From Lingula anatina (taxonomy: Eukaryota; Brachiopoda; Lingulata; Lingulida; Lingulidae): a DNA stretch of 26,451 bases. This document shows positions 1 through 13,135 of the stretch, one piece after another. The DNA lies in the NCBI RefSeq assembly GCF_001039355.2, contig NW_019775826.1:173692-200142 (forward strand). The letters are read 5' to 3'. The position numbers were made by a program, and so were the translations under genes. The notes under the pieces were generated by a model. That model was not told the origin of the DNA and made no database searches. It worked only from the letters and a program-made list of their open reading frames with translations. Each line of letters opens with the position of its first letter. The first letter of the stretch is position 1.

Positions 1-680
1 TCACAGATTTGTCTAGAATTTCCCACACACGTCGAACGTAAAGAATGGGACGATTTTATTCGGCGTTCTTATCACCCACAAACGAGAAAATCCTTGACCT
101 TCAAGCTCCCTTTGCGATATAAAGGCGGAAAGAAAGCATCCATAGAAGCCAAATGAACCGCTGTACAAGAGGACATCTTCAAAGTTTACTCGTGATTGTT
201 TTGTCGAATAGCTGGTCGAGTGTCTGAAAAATTCTTTGGTAGATGGCTACCATTAACAACAACAAAAAAAACTACCTTCGGAAAGGAGGACTTGTAACGA
301 TACAATCTTGCTGAAGAAAACTTAAGTTACTATTTGATTCGAGGGATTGCATTTAAATCCATAAAATGCATGTTTGAGTTACAGCAAGACCAATTGTTTA
401 AGGCATCTCTGTAATAAGTGAAGAAAAAAGATATTTTATATTATTGAACAGCTGCAACGATTATATTTAAGGCAATGTATTGTAATGATAATGTCATTCG
501 GAACAGGTGTTTTCATTTGATACGGGTCTTTTCGACTTTTTCAAGTTCAATTCTATGGCCGTTTACAGACGTCTGAAATTTTAGCCTTTACTATCTTTCC
601 TGTGGATGTCCCGTGAAGTTGAACATGACAGGTCGACCCCTCCTTGATGGACAGTCTTCTTACACCCCATTTCCATAGAT
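1..680. other. Gene-free stretch
   Basis: I see no open frame of useful length, splice-flanked conserved exon, RNA gene or clear repeat here. The sequence is AT-rich with scattered short A and T runs. A TATAAA word at about 116-121 has no supporting initiator or exon, so I do not call it a promoter. Confidence 0.6.
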
Positions 681-844
681 TTTTAGATCGATCTATCCCT
701 GTGGGGAGTCTCACTAGATTACTGTCAGCTTGGCAGGCTTAAGCGTCTGTCCCGCCTACTAAAAGCTGTAAGGGGGTAACTATGGTGCCCGCTAGGCTGA
801 CTGCAATTTAGCGTGAACCCCCAGGGAGTTAGGTCGATCTAAAA
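681..844. repeat. Short element with imperfect terminal inverted repeats
   Basis: The left end begins TTTTAGATCGATCTA then TCCCTGTGGGGAG. The right end, read on the minus strand from 844, begins TTTTAGATCGACCTA then ACTCCCTGGGGG. The two arms align over about 28 nt with a few substitutions and a 2-nt gap, giving a 164-bp unit with no coding capacity. A further AGATCGATCT palindrome follows at about 855-864. No convincing target-site duplication is visible, so the superfamily is unknown. It could be a non-autonomous DNA transposon (MITE) or a chance hairpin built on AGATCGATCT palindromes. Confidence 0.4.
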
Positions 845-2253
845 CTTAATCTTTAGATCGATCTCAATCTCTGGGAAAGCACCCTTAAAGTTCTCTAAAC
901 TGAAGGTATAATAGTTTTTATCTCATCATTTCCAATTCTTAATTTGGGATTATTCATTTGTTATATTTTCATCTTCATTTGTTGCATAGTGCATATCACT
1001 TTGTCAATCTTAACAATGCGTTCGTTAAGAAAGTGATATATTATTTACAAGTGCTCTTTGAATATATCACAGGTATTGTTTAATGGAAACGGTTTCAAGT
1101 TTCACGATCGGAAATGGCGATGCTGGGTTAAGTAATGCGTTATCGCCATATTTGGAAACATTTATGATGCGTTGTGTAACACCCGCCATTTTGTCAACGT
1201 CTGCTTTTGATACATTATCGTCTGCGTCCATTACAGCACTGTCGTCTTGTCTGATGACCTGATGAGGCTAAACTAGGCGGGATTAATGGCATTTTGACAG
1301 AGACATGAGATGCAAGCAAGAGGAACCAAAAAAGGAAACGCCATTAGGCTGCCAAAGTACTTGTAAAATTGCACTGCCTTGGGCAACAAACCTAACCACT
1401 GCTTGAAGATTTTAGAACTTTTTGACAGTTGATATGCAAGGACTCGCTCCCGACCTCCTGTTTTCGTAATTTGGTGTTGAATGGCCAAAAATGTGTCGCA
1501 GCTGCACTACACTGCGCGTGACTTCTATGTATATGTTAAAGACTGCTTCCATTTTTCAGATGCGTTCTGTGAGCTGCATGTTAATGCAGAAACATAATGG
1601 GGCTAAGGATGGGTGATGAGAACAGCCTGCTGTGGAAACATAACCCATGCTCTTTAAGGGGATAAATTACTTTATGACATACATAACGTTCCACCAAAAT
1701 CACACTAAACAGAAGACACGAAAGAAAAATCTAAACATGCCCCATTCCCTGTCTTGTGCTGTTCCTGCAAGTTTATCATTTTTAAATGGGCCAAGGGAAA
1801 GGGGTTTATATGTGTATTAACGCGTACTTGTACCGGACCAAAAGGCCATATCGAGGGACATTTGTCATGTCGCCTGTCATGGTGAATGCTCTTTGCATTT
1901 CCAACACAGAATCACATCGCGTAACGTGATATGCATCAGATATGGCTCAGAAGAAACAGCCATTCTTCTTCAAGGCAATGTTGCTCCCTCAACCTTTCCC
2001 AACTACATTGTCTGTTTAGCCACTGAAGAGGCAGTCACCGCTATAATAATGTTTTGATACCATCTTGGCCTCCACCCGATATAAACTTTACCAAACTCTA
2101 TCTGTAAAGCGCAACCCTAAAATGACTCCGTTAATTATTACACAAAACTTTATCTAAATTCAGTTGACTTTGTTCAATTTTTTATGATAAAGAAAATTGT
2201 GGGTACAGGTGGGACATATTTTCTGGTAGATTACTTCCACACTTTTCACGGGG
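845..2253. other. Gene-free stretch
   Basis: No supportable gene. A 71-codon minus-strand frame at 1273-1488 opens with TTG rather than ATG and matches nothing I know. A perfect 8-bp inverted pair, ATGGCGAT and ATCGCCAT, lies between about 1112 and 1150. The rest is unremarkable AT-rich sequence. Confidence 0.55.
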
Positions 2254-2263
2254 TATAAAAGGC
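2254..2263 (+). promoter_or_regulatory. Isolated TATA-box-like sequence
   Basis: TATAAAAGGC follows a GGGG run and is a very good match to the metazoan TATA consensus. About 57 nt further on is an ATG in strong context, but its frame closes after seven codons. I see no good initiator at the expected distance and no downstream exon, so this may be fortuitous in AT-rich DNA or belong to an unrecognised non-coding transcript. Confidence 0.2.
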
Positions 2264-5200
2264 ATTCCATGGTCAAGCCTTGTATAATAACATCCATTTA
2301 TTCTCAAGAATGGCTAAAGGACTTGTTGATTGAGTAACCCGTGCTTCACTGGAGCTTTTGGGGATTTCTCATCAGGGTTGTTTTGCTTTCGTAATGACTT
2401 GCACATGCCTGATCGACCGTGGCCAATGACATAACAACGGTCACAATCAGGTATTACACTTTACAAATACTAATATACCTACCTACTTAAAGCCATATAA
2501 ACATGGGAACGCTGGGAAGATGGGAGAGCAAGGGGGACATGGGGGCCAGAGAAATGACCCGAACCGGTAACCTTGGGGACAAAAACATCATCCGATTGAA
2601 TGGTGACATTTCACAGATTTTGACTCCGGTATGTGGATCCTTTATCTGAGAGTTGGCGACCACTGTCGTGTTATGAAAAATCGGTACACCTGGGGGTGAC
2701 CCCTTCGCTTGAAGCAGATGGTGCTAGCTTTGATTTTGAAACAAAATGGATTCAATGACGTTGTGTGGATAGTATGTTGGTGTATTTGCACATGAACATT
2801 TTCAAAACATAACACACAACGGGCTCTATGACGCGAAATCAACAAACCCCTGTGGAAGGATCAAAGTATATGTCAAAGTCAGATGCCTTCTCTAAATACT
2901 CGACTACACTGCAAAAGAAAATTGCAAAACAGGGATCAGTAACAGAAACCCAAAACTAATGTATTGACAAGGTAAATGAGACCATGCACTGGTGTATTGG
3001 TCGTTATATTTCTGCATTGTCCATTATATTTGGGACGTGCTTTTTCCCACTGAGACTACTCCTTTGGGCACAGGGAAACACTGTGCGTCGACTTCGTCTC
3101 TGGTTCCAAGCCAATAACTTATGTCAAATTTCTCTGCCCTGAGGCAAGTCAATCTGCACTACCTCGGGACAAAAGGGAGTTTGGTTTCTCCACTTAAAAA
3201 ATAACAAGAGGCTGAAATTAGACCCTCTTGTGCAGCCCCGATACATAATACGAGAGTTATTCGATATATTATTGGGATTCTCTATCCGAGTTTAACGGGT
3301 ACTTTAAGCGTAACCATGCATGTTTGTTTTACACCTTATACAGGATGTGAAATTAAAAACTTGATTGTTTGACTATTTAGCCTTGTTTACGGTTGGTGAT
3401 CATTAATCCGTGCTATAAATTTGCACTTGTTTAGCTGTATCATAATAAAATGGCGAATGAGTAGCAAGAGCCATAACTATAGCCTCGAGTTCAGGTGATG
3501 GATTGAATTTTCTTCCAGGACATTTTAAAATCTAATGGTAGAGTTTTTGGACAGCATTAAATGTATCAGTATCCGGTGTTGTCAAGTGATTGCTCCAATC
3601 ATAACCTAACCAACAGAAGTCCTCAAAAAGATCTAGACCATTACCACCAAGCGTTGCGAATTTTATCTTCCTGAGACGTATCATCTTCGGCTATAATTTT
3701 GTAATAAATCTCAATTTACAAGTAGGCAGTCTACATGCTTTGCATATACAGTACACAGATCGACGATGTTTACCCGTGTTTCGCATTTAAAGGCCTACCT
3801 ATCCGACGTATGAAAATACTGAGCAATGTGCTTTAAATAGGATGTTTTTAAAATCTTTGGAAAATACTAAGGTGTATCACTCTCGATCTTCTAGTCTACC
3901 TCGGCATTTTATGTATGCCTAAGGAGTCTAAGAGTCTACTTGAACTACAATTCGTTTTTCCATCAAGGGTATTTTAAAGGGTCCTCAGTTTAACTTTGTC
4001 AACTTAAGAATGTAGAGTTTTGATGCCAGGGATTTGCGTAACTGAACATGGCGTTCCGGCTATGAAAGATTAGTTCCACAAACGTAACAACACATCACGT
4101 GACATCATGTTGCAGACGATATCCGTAAATCATGAAGACACGTCATATGTTAACGAAGGTTTTGGCATTCAGGGTTGAAAGGGTTGTATTGTCATTCATA
4201 TACATTTGATGTATTCATAACTCTATGTACAACAGGGAAGGGGACGAATCAAAGAGACTGTCCTCCCTTAAAGCTATATCCTTGACGCCAGGATTCTCTG
4301 CCTCTGTCATCTGTATGCAGTGTCAATCGTGGTCCTGACGACATCTCATCAGTACCACCACACTCGTGGGTTGTGACAGCTATATTTTGTCCTTTTACAC
4401 TTAGACATGTTTTAACTTATATTTCAATGATAGAACATGTATTGACGGATAGCGTTTCAGAAACTCGTGATTCTTACAAACACTCATTCAGGGCGAATTA
4501 CCCATAAAAGGTGTAAAAGCTGCCAGATACATAAACTGAAAATACAGCTGCATATACTGAAATCATATATCAGAAATAAAATAAATACAATTGTTCTCAC
4601 AGTTTCTCTCTGGGCCTATTGAAGGTTTTTCAAATGAAAATTAACTTGCACAACTTTTGCAGCACAATGTGCGTTCCGCTTCACCATTCAAGATTAACAA
4701 GCTAGGATAGGTTCTCGTGGCTCGTGGCGTTGCGCATGGCACGCTTTTTAGCACGGAGGGCAACCGTAAACATGTAGGCCTACTTGTTGCTATTCAAAGA
4801 CGCGCCTTCGAGTGCGGACTTGAAGTGCCCAGAGACAGCGTCATTTTTTAAATGCATATTCATCAAAATATCTGTAAGTCACATCACCGTGTTTGCCACA
4901 CGCAACAGACGTGTTTTCCAAACATGACAATCATGTGCTTCTTTTAAATTCTTAAAAAAAGATCTAGATTTAGGTTTTATGTTAACACGAAGAAGCAGAC
5001 TGCCGTGGTTGGGGCACTGTGACTAGTGCGCACAGGAAACAATAAATTCAACACAGTGAGACAAGGCCGCTGATATAGTGGAAAACTCGAGGTGTTTTAC
5101 CGAAGTGCAAAACATGACACTAATTCATACCTTTGCCTTCTTACTCAAAGCTCGGGTGTGGAGGTCACAGGGTGACGATGGCCTACGGGGTTACAATTTA

Positions 5201-5312
5201 TTTTACTTACTTTTTTTTTCTTTATACAGATAAGTGCGCCTTTGATTAACGCAAAATTGTGAGCAGTAACCTTAATAATTTCAGCTCCTTACAACCCTTG
5301 TTATTAGTTCCA
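2264..5312. other. Gene-free stretch
   Basis: I see no conserved exon, RNA gene or long frame. A 67-codon minus-strand frame (2642-2845) shows no familiar motif. A TAGGCCTA word lies near 4776, one of several in the window. Nothing else stands out by eye. Confidence 0.55.
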
Positions 5313-6160
5313 TCAAGCTGTTGTCAAGGGGAAGAACCGCGGGGAAATTTGCATTATTTTTAGACAGGCAGGGGCGTGGAAGTTAACCTCGGAAGGATAA
5401 CGTCCTCGGCGCGGGTTCTTCTTTGGTAGGATCAATCTTGTGGCAGAGATCCTGTTATGCACCAGTACAATGTATGCTTTGGATACTGATAATAGTTCGT
5501 TATTTTGGATCCTTCTGGTAACGCAATTTAAGTTTTGTTTTTCCTCTGAGGTATGGGGCACATTTGGCTCGTTAAACTTATATTTGACATTAACCACCAA
5601 AGGATACGTAATATTGAAGAGAAGTAACGGAAATGACAGGAGAGATGGCATGTATTTGATTAATGGAAGTAATTGTTCTCCAGGTTAATTTATCTATTTT
5701 TGGAGAACCAAGAGAATCGCAACTTCTCTTTTATCAAAACAATATAGATATGCACCTTGTTCCAAGATATGTAAAGCTATTGCCAGTGGAAAGCAACTTA
5801 TTTGCTATTGTGTCAAAGTTAGAGATGAGTCACCGCCACTGAGTTTCATTGTAAAACCCAAGGTGACATCCATCACTGATTTTAAGGTATGCGGAGTTAT
5901 GGAGGATGCGCACATTCTTACACAGTGTTGATCATAAAAATGAGAATTGTGGTTTCCGGAAGGTGCGACCAAACGCAAGAAAAGGGTGGCTTTTGACCGC
6001 CACCAGAAGCGGGGGTTGGGATTGGTATGTTTTTCACTGATTGGCGATAGGTCAAAGCTACCAGGACTAGGTCGTAAACAAATTGCCATAAAACATAGCC
6101 GCAAGATGCGTCGGGGCGACGGATTCCTTCCCCTTGAGTGATAAAATACCAATTCACTTT
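5313..6160. other. Stretch with several unrecognised open frames on both strands
   Basis: Frames of 112 (minus, 5313-5651), 82 (plus, 5440-5688), 115 (minus, 5805-6152), 79 (minus, 5918-6157) and 64 codons (plus, 5947-6141) overlap here. None resembles a known domain, and frames on opposite strands cover the same DNA, which is what chance produces in slightly GC-richer sequence. The 5947-6141 frame is rich in Lys and Arg but has no motif I can name. I do not call a gene. Confidence 0.4.
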
Positions 6161-9100
6161 TATAAATGATTACCCATCTGCTGTGAAATTAACACGGTGA
6201 CAAATACATACTTTGCGGTGAGGCGCTTTTCAACACAAAATGACAAAAGGCAGGAATGAATTAGATGGATTTGTGTAACTTATGTCCTTTCCGGCCAGGG
6301 TTGTCGCGTTCCCGTGTATATACAGGTGCGCTCTTTCTTATCCGTGACCAACCGAACGAACGTTGTACCTTGGGCTAATTTGGTGTTTAGAATTTTTCAC
6401 TCTGTGGACTCTGTAGAACTCTGAAGGGTCTATGTGAGGCTAATTTACTGTTTAACGCTTGGAGACAAAGCAATTAATGAATCAGAACAAAAGGTACCGT
6501 CTACTAGATTAATATGCAGGTGGCTTGGTCGTAAAAGAGGGAAAGTGACATATTGGACGCTTCCAGGTCGTGCACCGAGACATACTGCTCGCGCACATCG
6601 CTGAAGCCTTTACTCTTAGAGATGATAACATGAATGAAAATGTTGGAAAGGTGAATGAAATGACAGCAATAAAAAGGCAGACATCCCTGTATTTACCTTG
6701 TAACATTCCAAGGCCTCTACTGCCCGCGCGTATCCTTCCGTTGAGTATACACACAAAGCGGAAAGCAGCTCAAAAACTTGCTTTTTTGTGGTAACATTGT
6801 CCGTATCGAGAGCTGGAAAAGAGAAGAAAAGTAAACATTTAGATTTTATTTGGCAAGATTTACATAAGCAAATTAGCGTACAATTGCAATCAGCCTCGCT
6901 CTGCTAAGTACTGAAAGGGACATGGAATATCCATTGAACGGTAACGCTGTTTGGAAGTACTCTGTAGAAAACATTCGGAATAAATATTGACTCTCTTTCG
7001 CGAAAACCTCCGTTAAGCCATTGTATCTATTATAACTTTTGAGGACCTTACTACTTTTTTCAGTTCAATCTGCATAAAAGCATGTGCAAATTATTAATGA
7101 AAGCATGTTAAACAAGGCTGCCCTTTATCGGCTTGTTAAGATGAAAGAGTGTCGGGGGTCGCAGTTAATCATAACGCAACTAAAGCTTAGAGGGGACATT
7201 TTGTTAGACTTTTATAATCTCGTAAACCCGAAGTCGAGAGATCACCCAATTGTGCCCTCCATCGAACTATTGTAGTATAATCTTGTACTGAAAGCCCCCA
7301 AGGCGGTGGTGCCTTAACACACAGAACAAAAATTTCTCAGCAAATTTGTTATCTTTTACACCCATAGCAAACAGGCCATGAAGCCCCGTGTTAATTAATT
7401 ATTTGATCGGTTGCAAATATACATTATAAGGCAAATCTACAGAGAGCCAGGAAGATATAAAATGAAGCCATTTTCTAGCCAGGCTGGTGAGCACAATAAA
7501 CTCAATATGATAAATCAAATTATAAATCGAGTCCCCCAGGGTGACGAAGAATGGTGACTTGTCGCGCACCCAGCGACACGCAAGAAGCGTTCACGAAAGA
7601 CTTTTTGAAAACTATCTTCTGTCGGTGTGTTATCATTGCGAATGTTTCGGCCCTCAAAAGTTCATTAAATCCCTATCTATTAAAATGTATTGGTCTGATT
7701 CAACGAGGGTTTTGCGAAGAAAGTTGATTGCAATCAGTCAAAGTTGGTGCTGTGTCACAAGTGTAATGCACTTTAGATTATCTGACAAACTAAATACGCC
7801 GGGTTTGAACCGGTTTTATAGAGACAAATGTGAACTCGACCAGGCTAGTCAGGAATCATTAACGAGCAACTTAGGCTGTGTTAGTCACCGATAGAAGAGT
7901 TTACCTGTAGCTTATTGAACAGGTGAATTCCCGTCTCCCGTTCCGTGTTATACAACCTCGGTCAAGAGTTGGAATGATTACAGGAAGCTATTTTCATTGA
8001 AGTTCAATTAAATAAGACCGATCACAGCTTGGTTCGTGGTCATTATATGAGGATTAGCAAGGTTTTCTTACATCAAATCGTTCTGTTAAAGGCTGATATT
8101 GATGTTTTCGATTTGAGACCTGATAAGTGAGAGACGGGGAGCACCAGCTCTGTAGTGAAAGTAGTACACTAACCTTACTTCCTGGCCTGAACATATAGGT
8201 ATATCAGAAAAATTTTCNTATAAAGGTCTACTTTTTTTTTACTTTTATTTGTGACATTAAAGAAGTGAAAATGCGATGTTATAAAAAATTTTAAAAAAAA
8301 TCATTAGCATTGAAGACATATATTAGATGCGCCCTTGAAAACTCTTCCAAGTTTGAAGTATCACCTCGCCTACAGTGACTGTGCCCTGTATCTTAGATCA
8401 TACTCATATAAAGATAGAACGATATCAAAAGGTCTGTGATTAGTGCGGAAAGGTATGATATTGGGATTATTTCTAAGTCCACGAATCAGCTTGTATACAA
8501 ACTCGTTGTTTGCTCTTTTGACACAAATTGATGGAATGAGCTTAAAATGTGCGCCGGGAAAGCTCCAAAAAGCCAAATCGGACTTAAATGGCGTCCAAGT
8601 AGAAATATTTGGTTGGCATTTTGCACCCGAGGGTTATATATTACTGTAAGATTGGTGTTTGATAACCAAGCGAGATAGAATGGAACCCCCACGAGTGTTT
8701 TATCCCCATTTTTAAGTGAACAACACTCATTTGGTCATGTTGCAGTGATAAATTGGCGTTTAATTTTGAAATGTCTTTAAAACCTGCCCCCATTTGCATC
8801 GGCGCAGACTGTTTTCAATACCCACCGAAGGTTTAATACGGTTTACAATGTAAAGGACACCCTCTGTCAAAATACTTTAAATACTCAGTCACACGTTGCC
8901 TCGAGAACAAGATACTTGAGATGAGTGATTCAGTGGTCTCTTCATTAAAGGGGGAGTAAATGAGATATTCATTGTCTCAAATCTTGATATTTTAATTTTC
9001 AGACAACTCGCGTTAATGGTCAAAAGCACGTTAGACCCTTTAAAGTAAAGACAAGTCGGTGCTAATCCTCCTCGGTCAGAATCTGCATTTTTACGCGGAA

Positions 9101-9900
9101 TTAGGATGAAGGCTACAGCCATGACTAGAGTCACCCATTACTAAAGTAACAAGTCTTCGACAGGACCAAAGAGATGTGCATTTTGACAAACCCATAGGGC
9201 AGACTTACTTGCGGTTGTCTATGCATCGTAAGAATGCAGGTTTATCGCCTGGCTGAATAACATTTGCAGTCAACGCCTTAGAGAGCGAATTCGATAATTG
9301 CATTTTTTTTCGAGCTCAAATTCCGTGTAAGGTCCCTGAAAACCATCTTCTAACGTGATCTTTAATTTACCAAAACCACGTTTTAAGGGTAGTTACCGTA
9401 ACACCTGTTGAATATGCAATGTTTTACACAAGGAGCTTTTCTTATCGCATTTCACACGGAGTAATAAGCGGTATTATGTCGTATGCATGCTAGCCCTCTG
9501 TAATGGATCCAAATCATTCTAGATAATGTGCTGGCAATGATATGTCTTCCTTGTGTTCAGACAGACTTGATTTGCCTTTGAACAACCAAAGTTTTACCTA
9601 AAAAAATGCCTAAGATCACGCATCAAGGAACAACCAATATTATGTCTTCGGTAAATGATGGATGACGCGAAACTAAATTATCTTCGAAAGACGAAACTTT
9701 TTTTTTTGATAAATCGATGGATAACACGAGATATATGTGAATGTCCAATCGATATGAATTTGAAAATATCTTCCAGTATAGTTTGTATGCTAATTTAATA
9801 CGATTTCCGTTGGGTAAGATGTAAAAGTTATATTCTGTCTGGGAGAAGATTTTCCGCAAGAAAACGGATGGTGTTGCGAGTGCAAACATTTTTAATACTT
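6161..9900. other. Gene-free stretch with one ambiguous base
   Basis: No gene is supported. The longest frame (plus, 7541-7894, 117 codons) begins with GTG, lacks flanking splice logic and shows no recognisable motif. Paired frames of about 68 codons on both strands around 8370-8692 look like shadows of chance openness. Position 8218 is an n. Confidence 0.5.
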
Positions 9901-12900
9901 AAAAGTAATGAATATTATGAGAACGAAAAAAGTTCGTTGACATTGTTTTGTAAACATCATCTTGTTTATTTCATACCTCAATTGAGGCAGGGTGGTGTCG
10001 CCCTTCTCTTGCATCAATATATATGAGACTCGTTTCTATTAAAAACTCTTAGCTCCTTTTTCCTAGGTGAGTGACTTTTATCACAAGACAGGAATGCTTT
10101 GTTGATATTATTTTATAAGTTTCGTCCACTATGGTCCGTATCTATGCCCCCTGACCCGAAGGCCACGGCTATCAATATTTACATGGAATTCAGATTCCTC
10201 CGGAGCTCAGTCATAATCAACCTTCGCTTATTTTACCTCCATCTAACATCCTTCCCGCCTTCTGGACACGAACTTTATTTGACTTCTTCTATTCCACCTT
10301 CCTTGGATAAATTTGCTAAGGATTAAACATGGCTGTTAACTAAATATGGGATCAAGTTTGCTCGCATTTTCTTGCAAGTATTAGGGAAATCTAAACCTTG
10401 TTCTTCCACTGCATTTCAAAAGAAAAATCTCGTATGCCTCGTAGTTCTTAAGTTGCGCATACACTCGATTCCATTTCGCGCATTTTTTTATTCACAAGGG
10501 TTTTTTTATTCATTATTGTTAAATCCGTATTTTTCATATTGGGAAGTAAAAATACAAAGATATTATCAATTTACGTTCTACGATATCTTTCACTTTGGAC
10601 TTTCCTATTTGGTTAAAGCCCTGCAGATATCAAACCGAAAGTCGCCATCAAAAGGATAACGCGTCACTCTCTCCATCCTTTCTCAATGCCGACATGAACC
10701 CAGTTAAACCCATCACTTAGTTTTCTCTGGCAAAGCCACTAAATCATACTTTAAATAGTGTTTGAAGTATAATAGACAGACATACATCTATATCGTGTTG
10801 TGATATTGGGTCAGCCCACCACGACCAACATCGATATTCGTGTATGGATATTTTTCATAGCCGCGTGACCCGAACTACCTTCTTGTACCCGACTTGTCCC
10901 GGTGAATAAACCATCTATCTCTCGGTATGGCAAAAGACTTGTTAGGTTGTTTAAGTCTCAAACTGTGATTCACAACCATTTATTGTGCACCTCATACACG
11001 TCAATGCGAGGTGTCTTCCATTATTCATAGGGATGAGGGTCGCGTTAGACATGTCACGCTTTCTCAAACTGGTTCCACTTTTATATACAAGCATTGACTG
11101 TTTTACTGAAAAAAGCCATTACATGCCGAGGATCCATATACAGAGCTCTGACAGCGGCCCTCCCTTGTAAATTTGTTTAGAATTAAAGTTACACGACATT
11201 AAATCGTGTTTTAAAAACCTCTGTCGACATATCAGAGGTGACGACATGCTCAGAATACGTGAACTACGCAAAGGTGTTTATTAGCTGCATTAAATAAATG
11301 GGTTTATTGTACCGTGATTAGTCCGGTCATAGAAAGCAATGGGGTTTGTATAGTCGGAAAATAATGATGTTAAATCGCCTTGTTTTCCTTATTTTGGTAA
11401 GTGTTCAGGAGCATAGAGCTACTATTTTGGTGTTATAGACCGCAGTGATCGACAGTCTTACTTAATGAAATGCATCATTATCCGTGTGTAATCAACAACA
11501 CTTTACGCTGAGGACAAAACGGGGGTTAGACTATTAGTGTTGATTATCGGGCGACAAGGATTTAACCAGTTTTTATTAAGAAATAACTAGTTTGTTTTCC
11601 CGCGATATGAGGCCTGATTAAGTCCTGCTAACTGATAACATCGGCGTAATTTGCAAATGACCATATTATCAATTCACCTTGTAGAAGGGAGATTTGAATG
11701 GGAGGTTTGTGTTGAGAGAATCCCATACACAAACGCCGCCTTTTATGCGGACATCGCACAGGTGATTTACAGCGTAGTGAGGCCATTCACTGAAGCGGGC
11801 AAATTAAGGTGCAAAATATCACACTGGGTATCTTAAACATACAGGTGGTTGCGGGGATATAATTTTTTAGCACAGCAAAATAATAGGAGCCCAGAAGGAT
11901 ATATGTATAAAGCATCAGTAATACCAGGTGCAATTCTAGACCACCCACCGAAATGTAGCTATATCAATTAAAATTCAACCCCCTGCTGTTTAACATTGCG
12001 ATAGTCTAAATGGCTTGTCCACTTAGTCGGTTTACCACTGTGACCGTCCAAGACTCACCCGATGATAACTTGGTAATGAATTCCTTATTCTCCACAATGT
12101 AATCCAATCCTGACGTTTGTGAAGTCATGACTGCAACTAGAATTGGTACGTCACTTTAACTCCAGTAAAAAATACGAACTCCAAGCGTAACAGGCGGGAG
12201 TATCATAAAAACATATTCCTGTAGTATGACAGTCATGCGACAGCATATAGTGCTCTTGTAGGGTCTCTACAGATAAATCCAACGTTCTTGAGCTCCATAG
12301 TTGCGTCTCTGTGTGTTACCTGTTTCCTACCTGAATACACTATGACTTGGGGAACACTATCTTTCCACTTGGCTGAAGCCTCTATTGTCATTCGTCAGGC
12401 TGAACCTCATTCATTTCTATCCTGACCAATGACAGCGCTTCTTAACACAACGACCGCTTTCCGGCATCAACTCACCTGTGTTTTGGCTATTGCGGTCTGC
12501 TATATGGATGTACATGTATATGCACACCTTCTTCAGTGCGTATATTTTAATTACCTGCAATGTCGCAACCCAGGAGAATACGCATAGAATTAATGTCGTT
12601 AAATAATATCATGAAGGATATGTTAAAATATAATTTCACTGTGCAATGGATAGAAAAAATAGCAACACTAATAGACGGACTGATGTGGACGCACTCTCAC
12701 AGTTTACAAATCATAGTCAGCACGTATTTCTGTCTATGACGGTATGCATACGATAAGCAGACAGACATTAAGTAAAATCATTAAGGCAAATTCGGGTATA
12801 AGCGAAACCTCATTTGTATCAAAAGGAAGCGAAATATGTCATTCCCTCACAAGAAGCTGTGTTCGCAAAGGCGTTAGCCATTCAAGTGCTTATTTTGGCA

Positions 12901-13080
12901 GTAGCTGTGAAAGGCTGATGTTTGTATTGGTTTTGCGGCTTCAGACACTTTCAATAAAGCGTAAGATGCTAACAGAATTTTGATGAATGAAGAGAGCGGA
13001 TGTAGAACTTCATTGAGGTATGGACCAAGCTACACGAACTCTTCAAAGGTTCGAGCAATTAGGACCAACAAATTGAGCAC
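9901..13080. other. Gene-free stretch
   Basis: Frames of 61 to 95 codons occur on the plus strand (10099-10326, 10372-10659, 10985-11170, 11651-11836, 12744-12983). None has a recognisable domain, and composition and length fit chance. The one at 11651 begins with TTG and has its first ATG at 11657. No RNA gene or repeat was recognised. Confidence 0.5.
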
Positions 13081-13135
13081 CCACCCCCACCCCCACCCCC
13101 AGCCCAGCCCAGCCCACCCCAGCCCAGCCCAGCCC
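13081..13135. repeat. C-rich tract, G-quadruplex-prone on the minus strand
   Basis: The plus strand is a run of CCCCCA units followed by CCCAG units, about 55 nt with no guanine run. The minus strand therefore carries at least ten runs of three or more G separated by one or two bases, well above the four needed for an intramolecular G-quadruplex, and the plus strand could form an i-motif. The tract makes the overlapping translations Pro-rich (plus) and Gly/Trp-rich (minus), which explains those frames without a gene. Confidence 0.85.

Noticed and set aside
5805-6157. Overlapping frames on both strands (115, 79 and 64 codons)
   Set aside because: Mutually overlapping on opposite strands with no domain recognised; most simply local scarcity of stops.
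7541-7894. A 117-codon plus-strand frame
   Set aside because: It starts with GTG, has no recognisable motif, splice context or promoter, and its length is within what chance gives over 26 kb and six frames.
13049-13059. GGTTCGA word resembling a tRNA B box
   Set aside because: The following bases do not complete the B box, and no A box or cloverleaf arms are found at the right distance.
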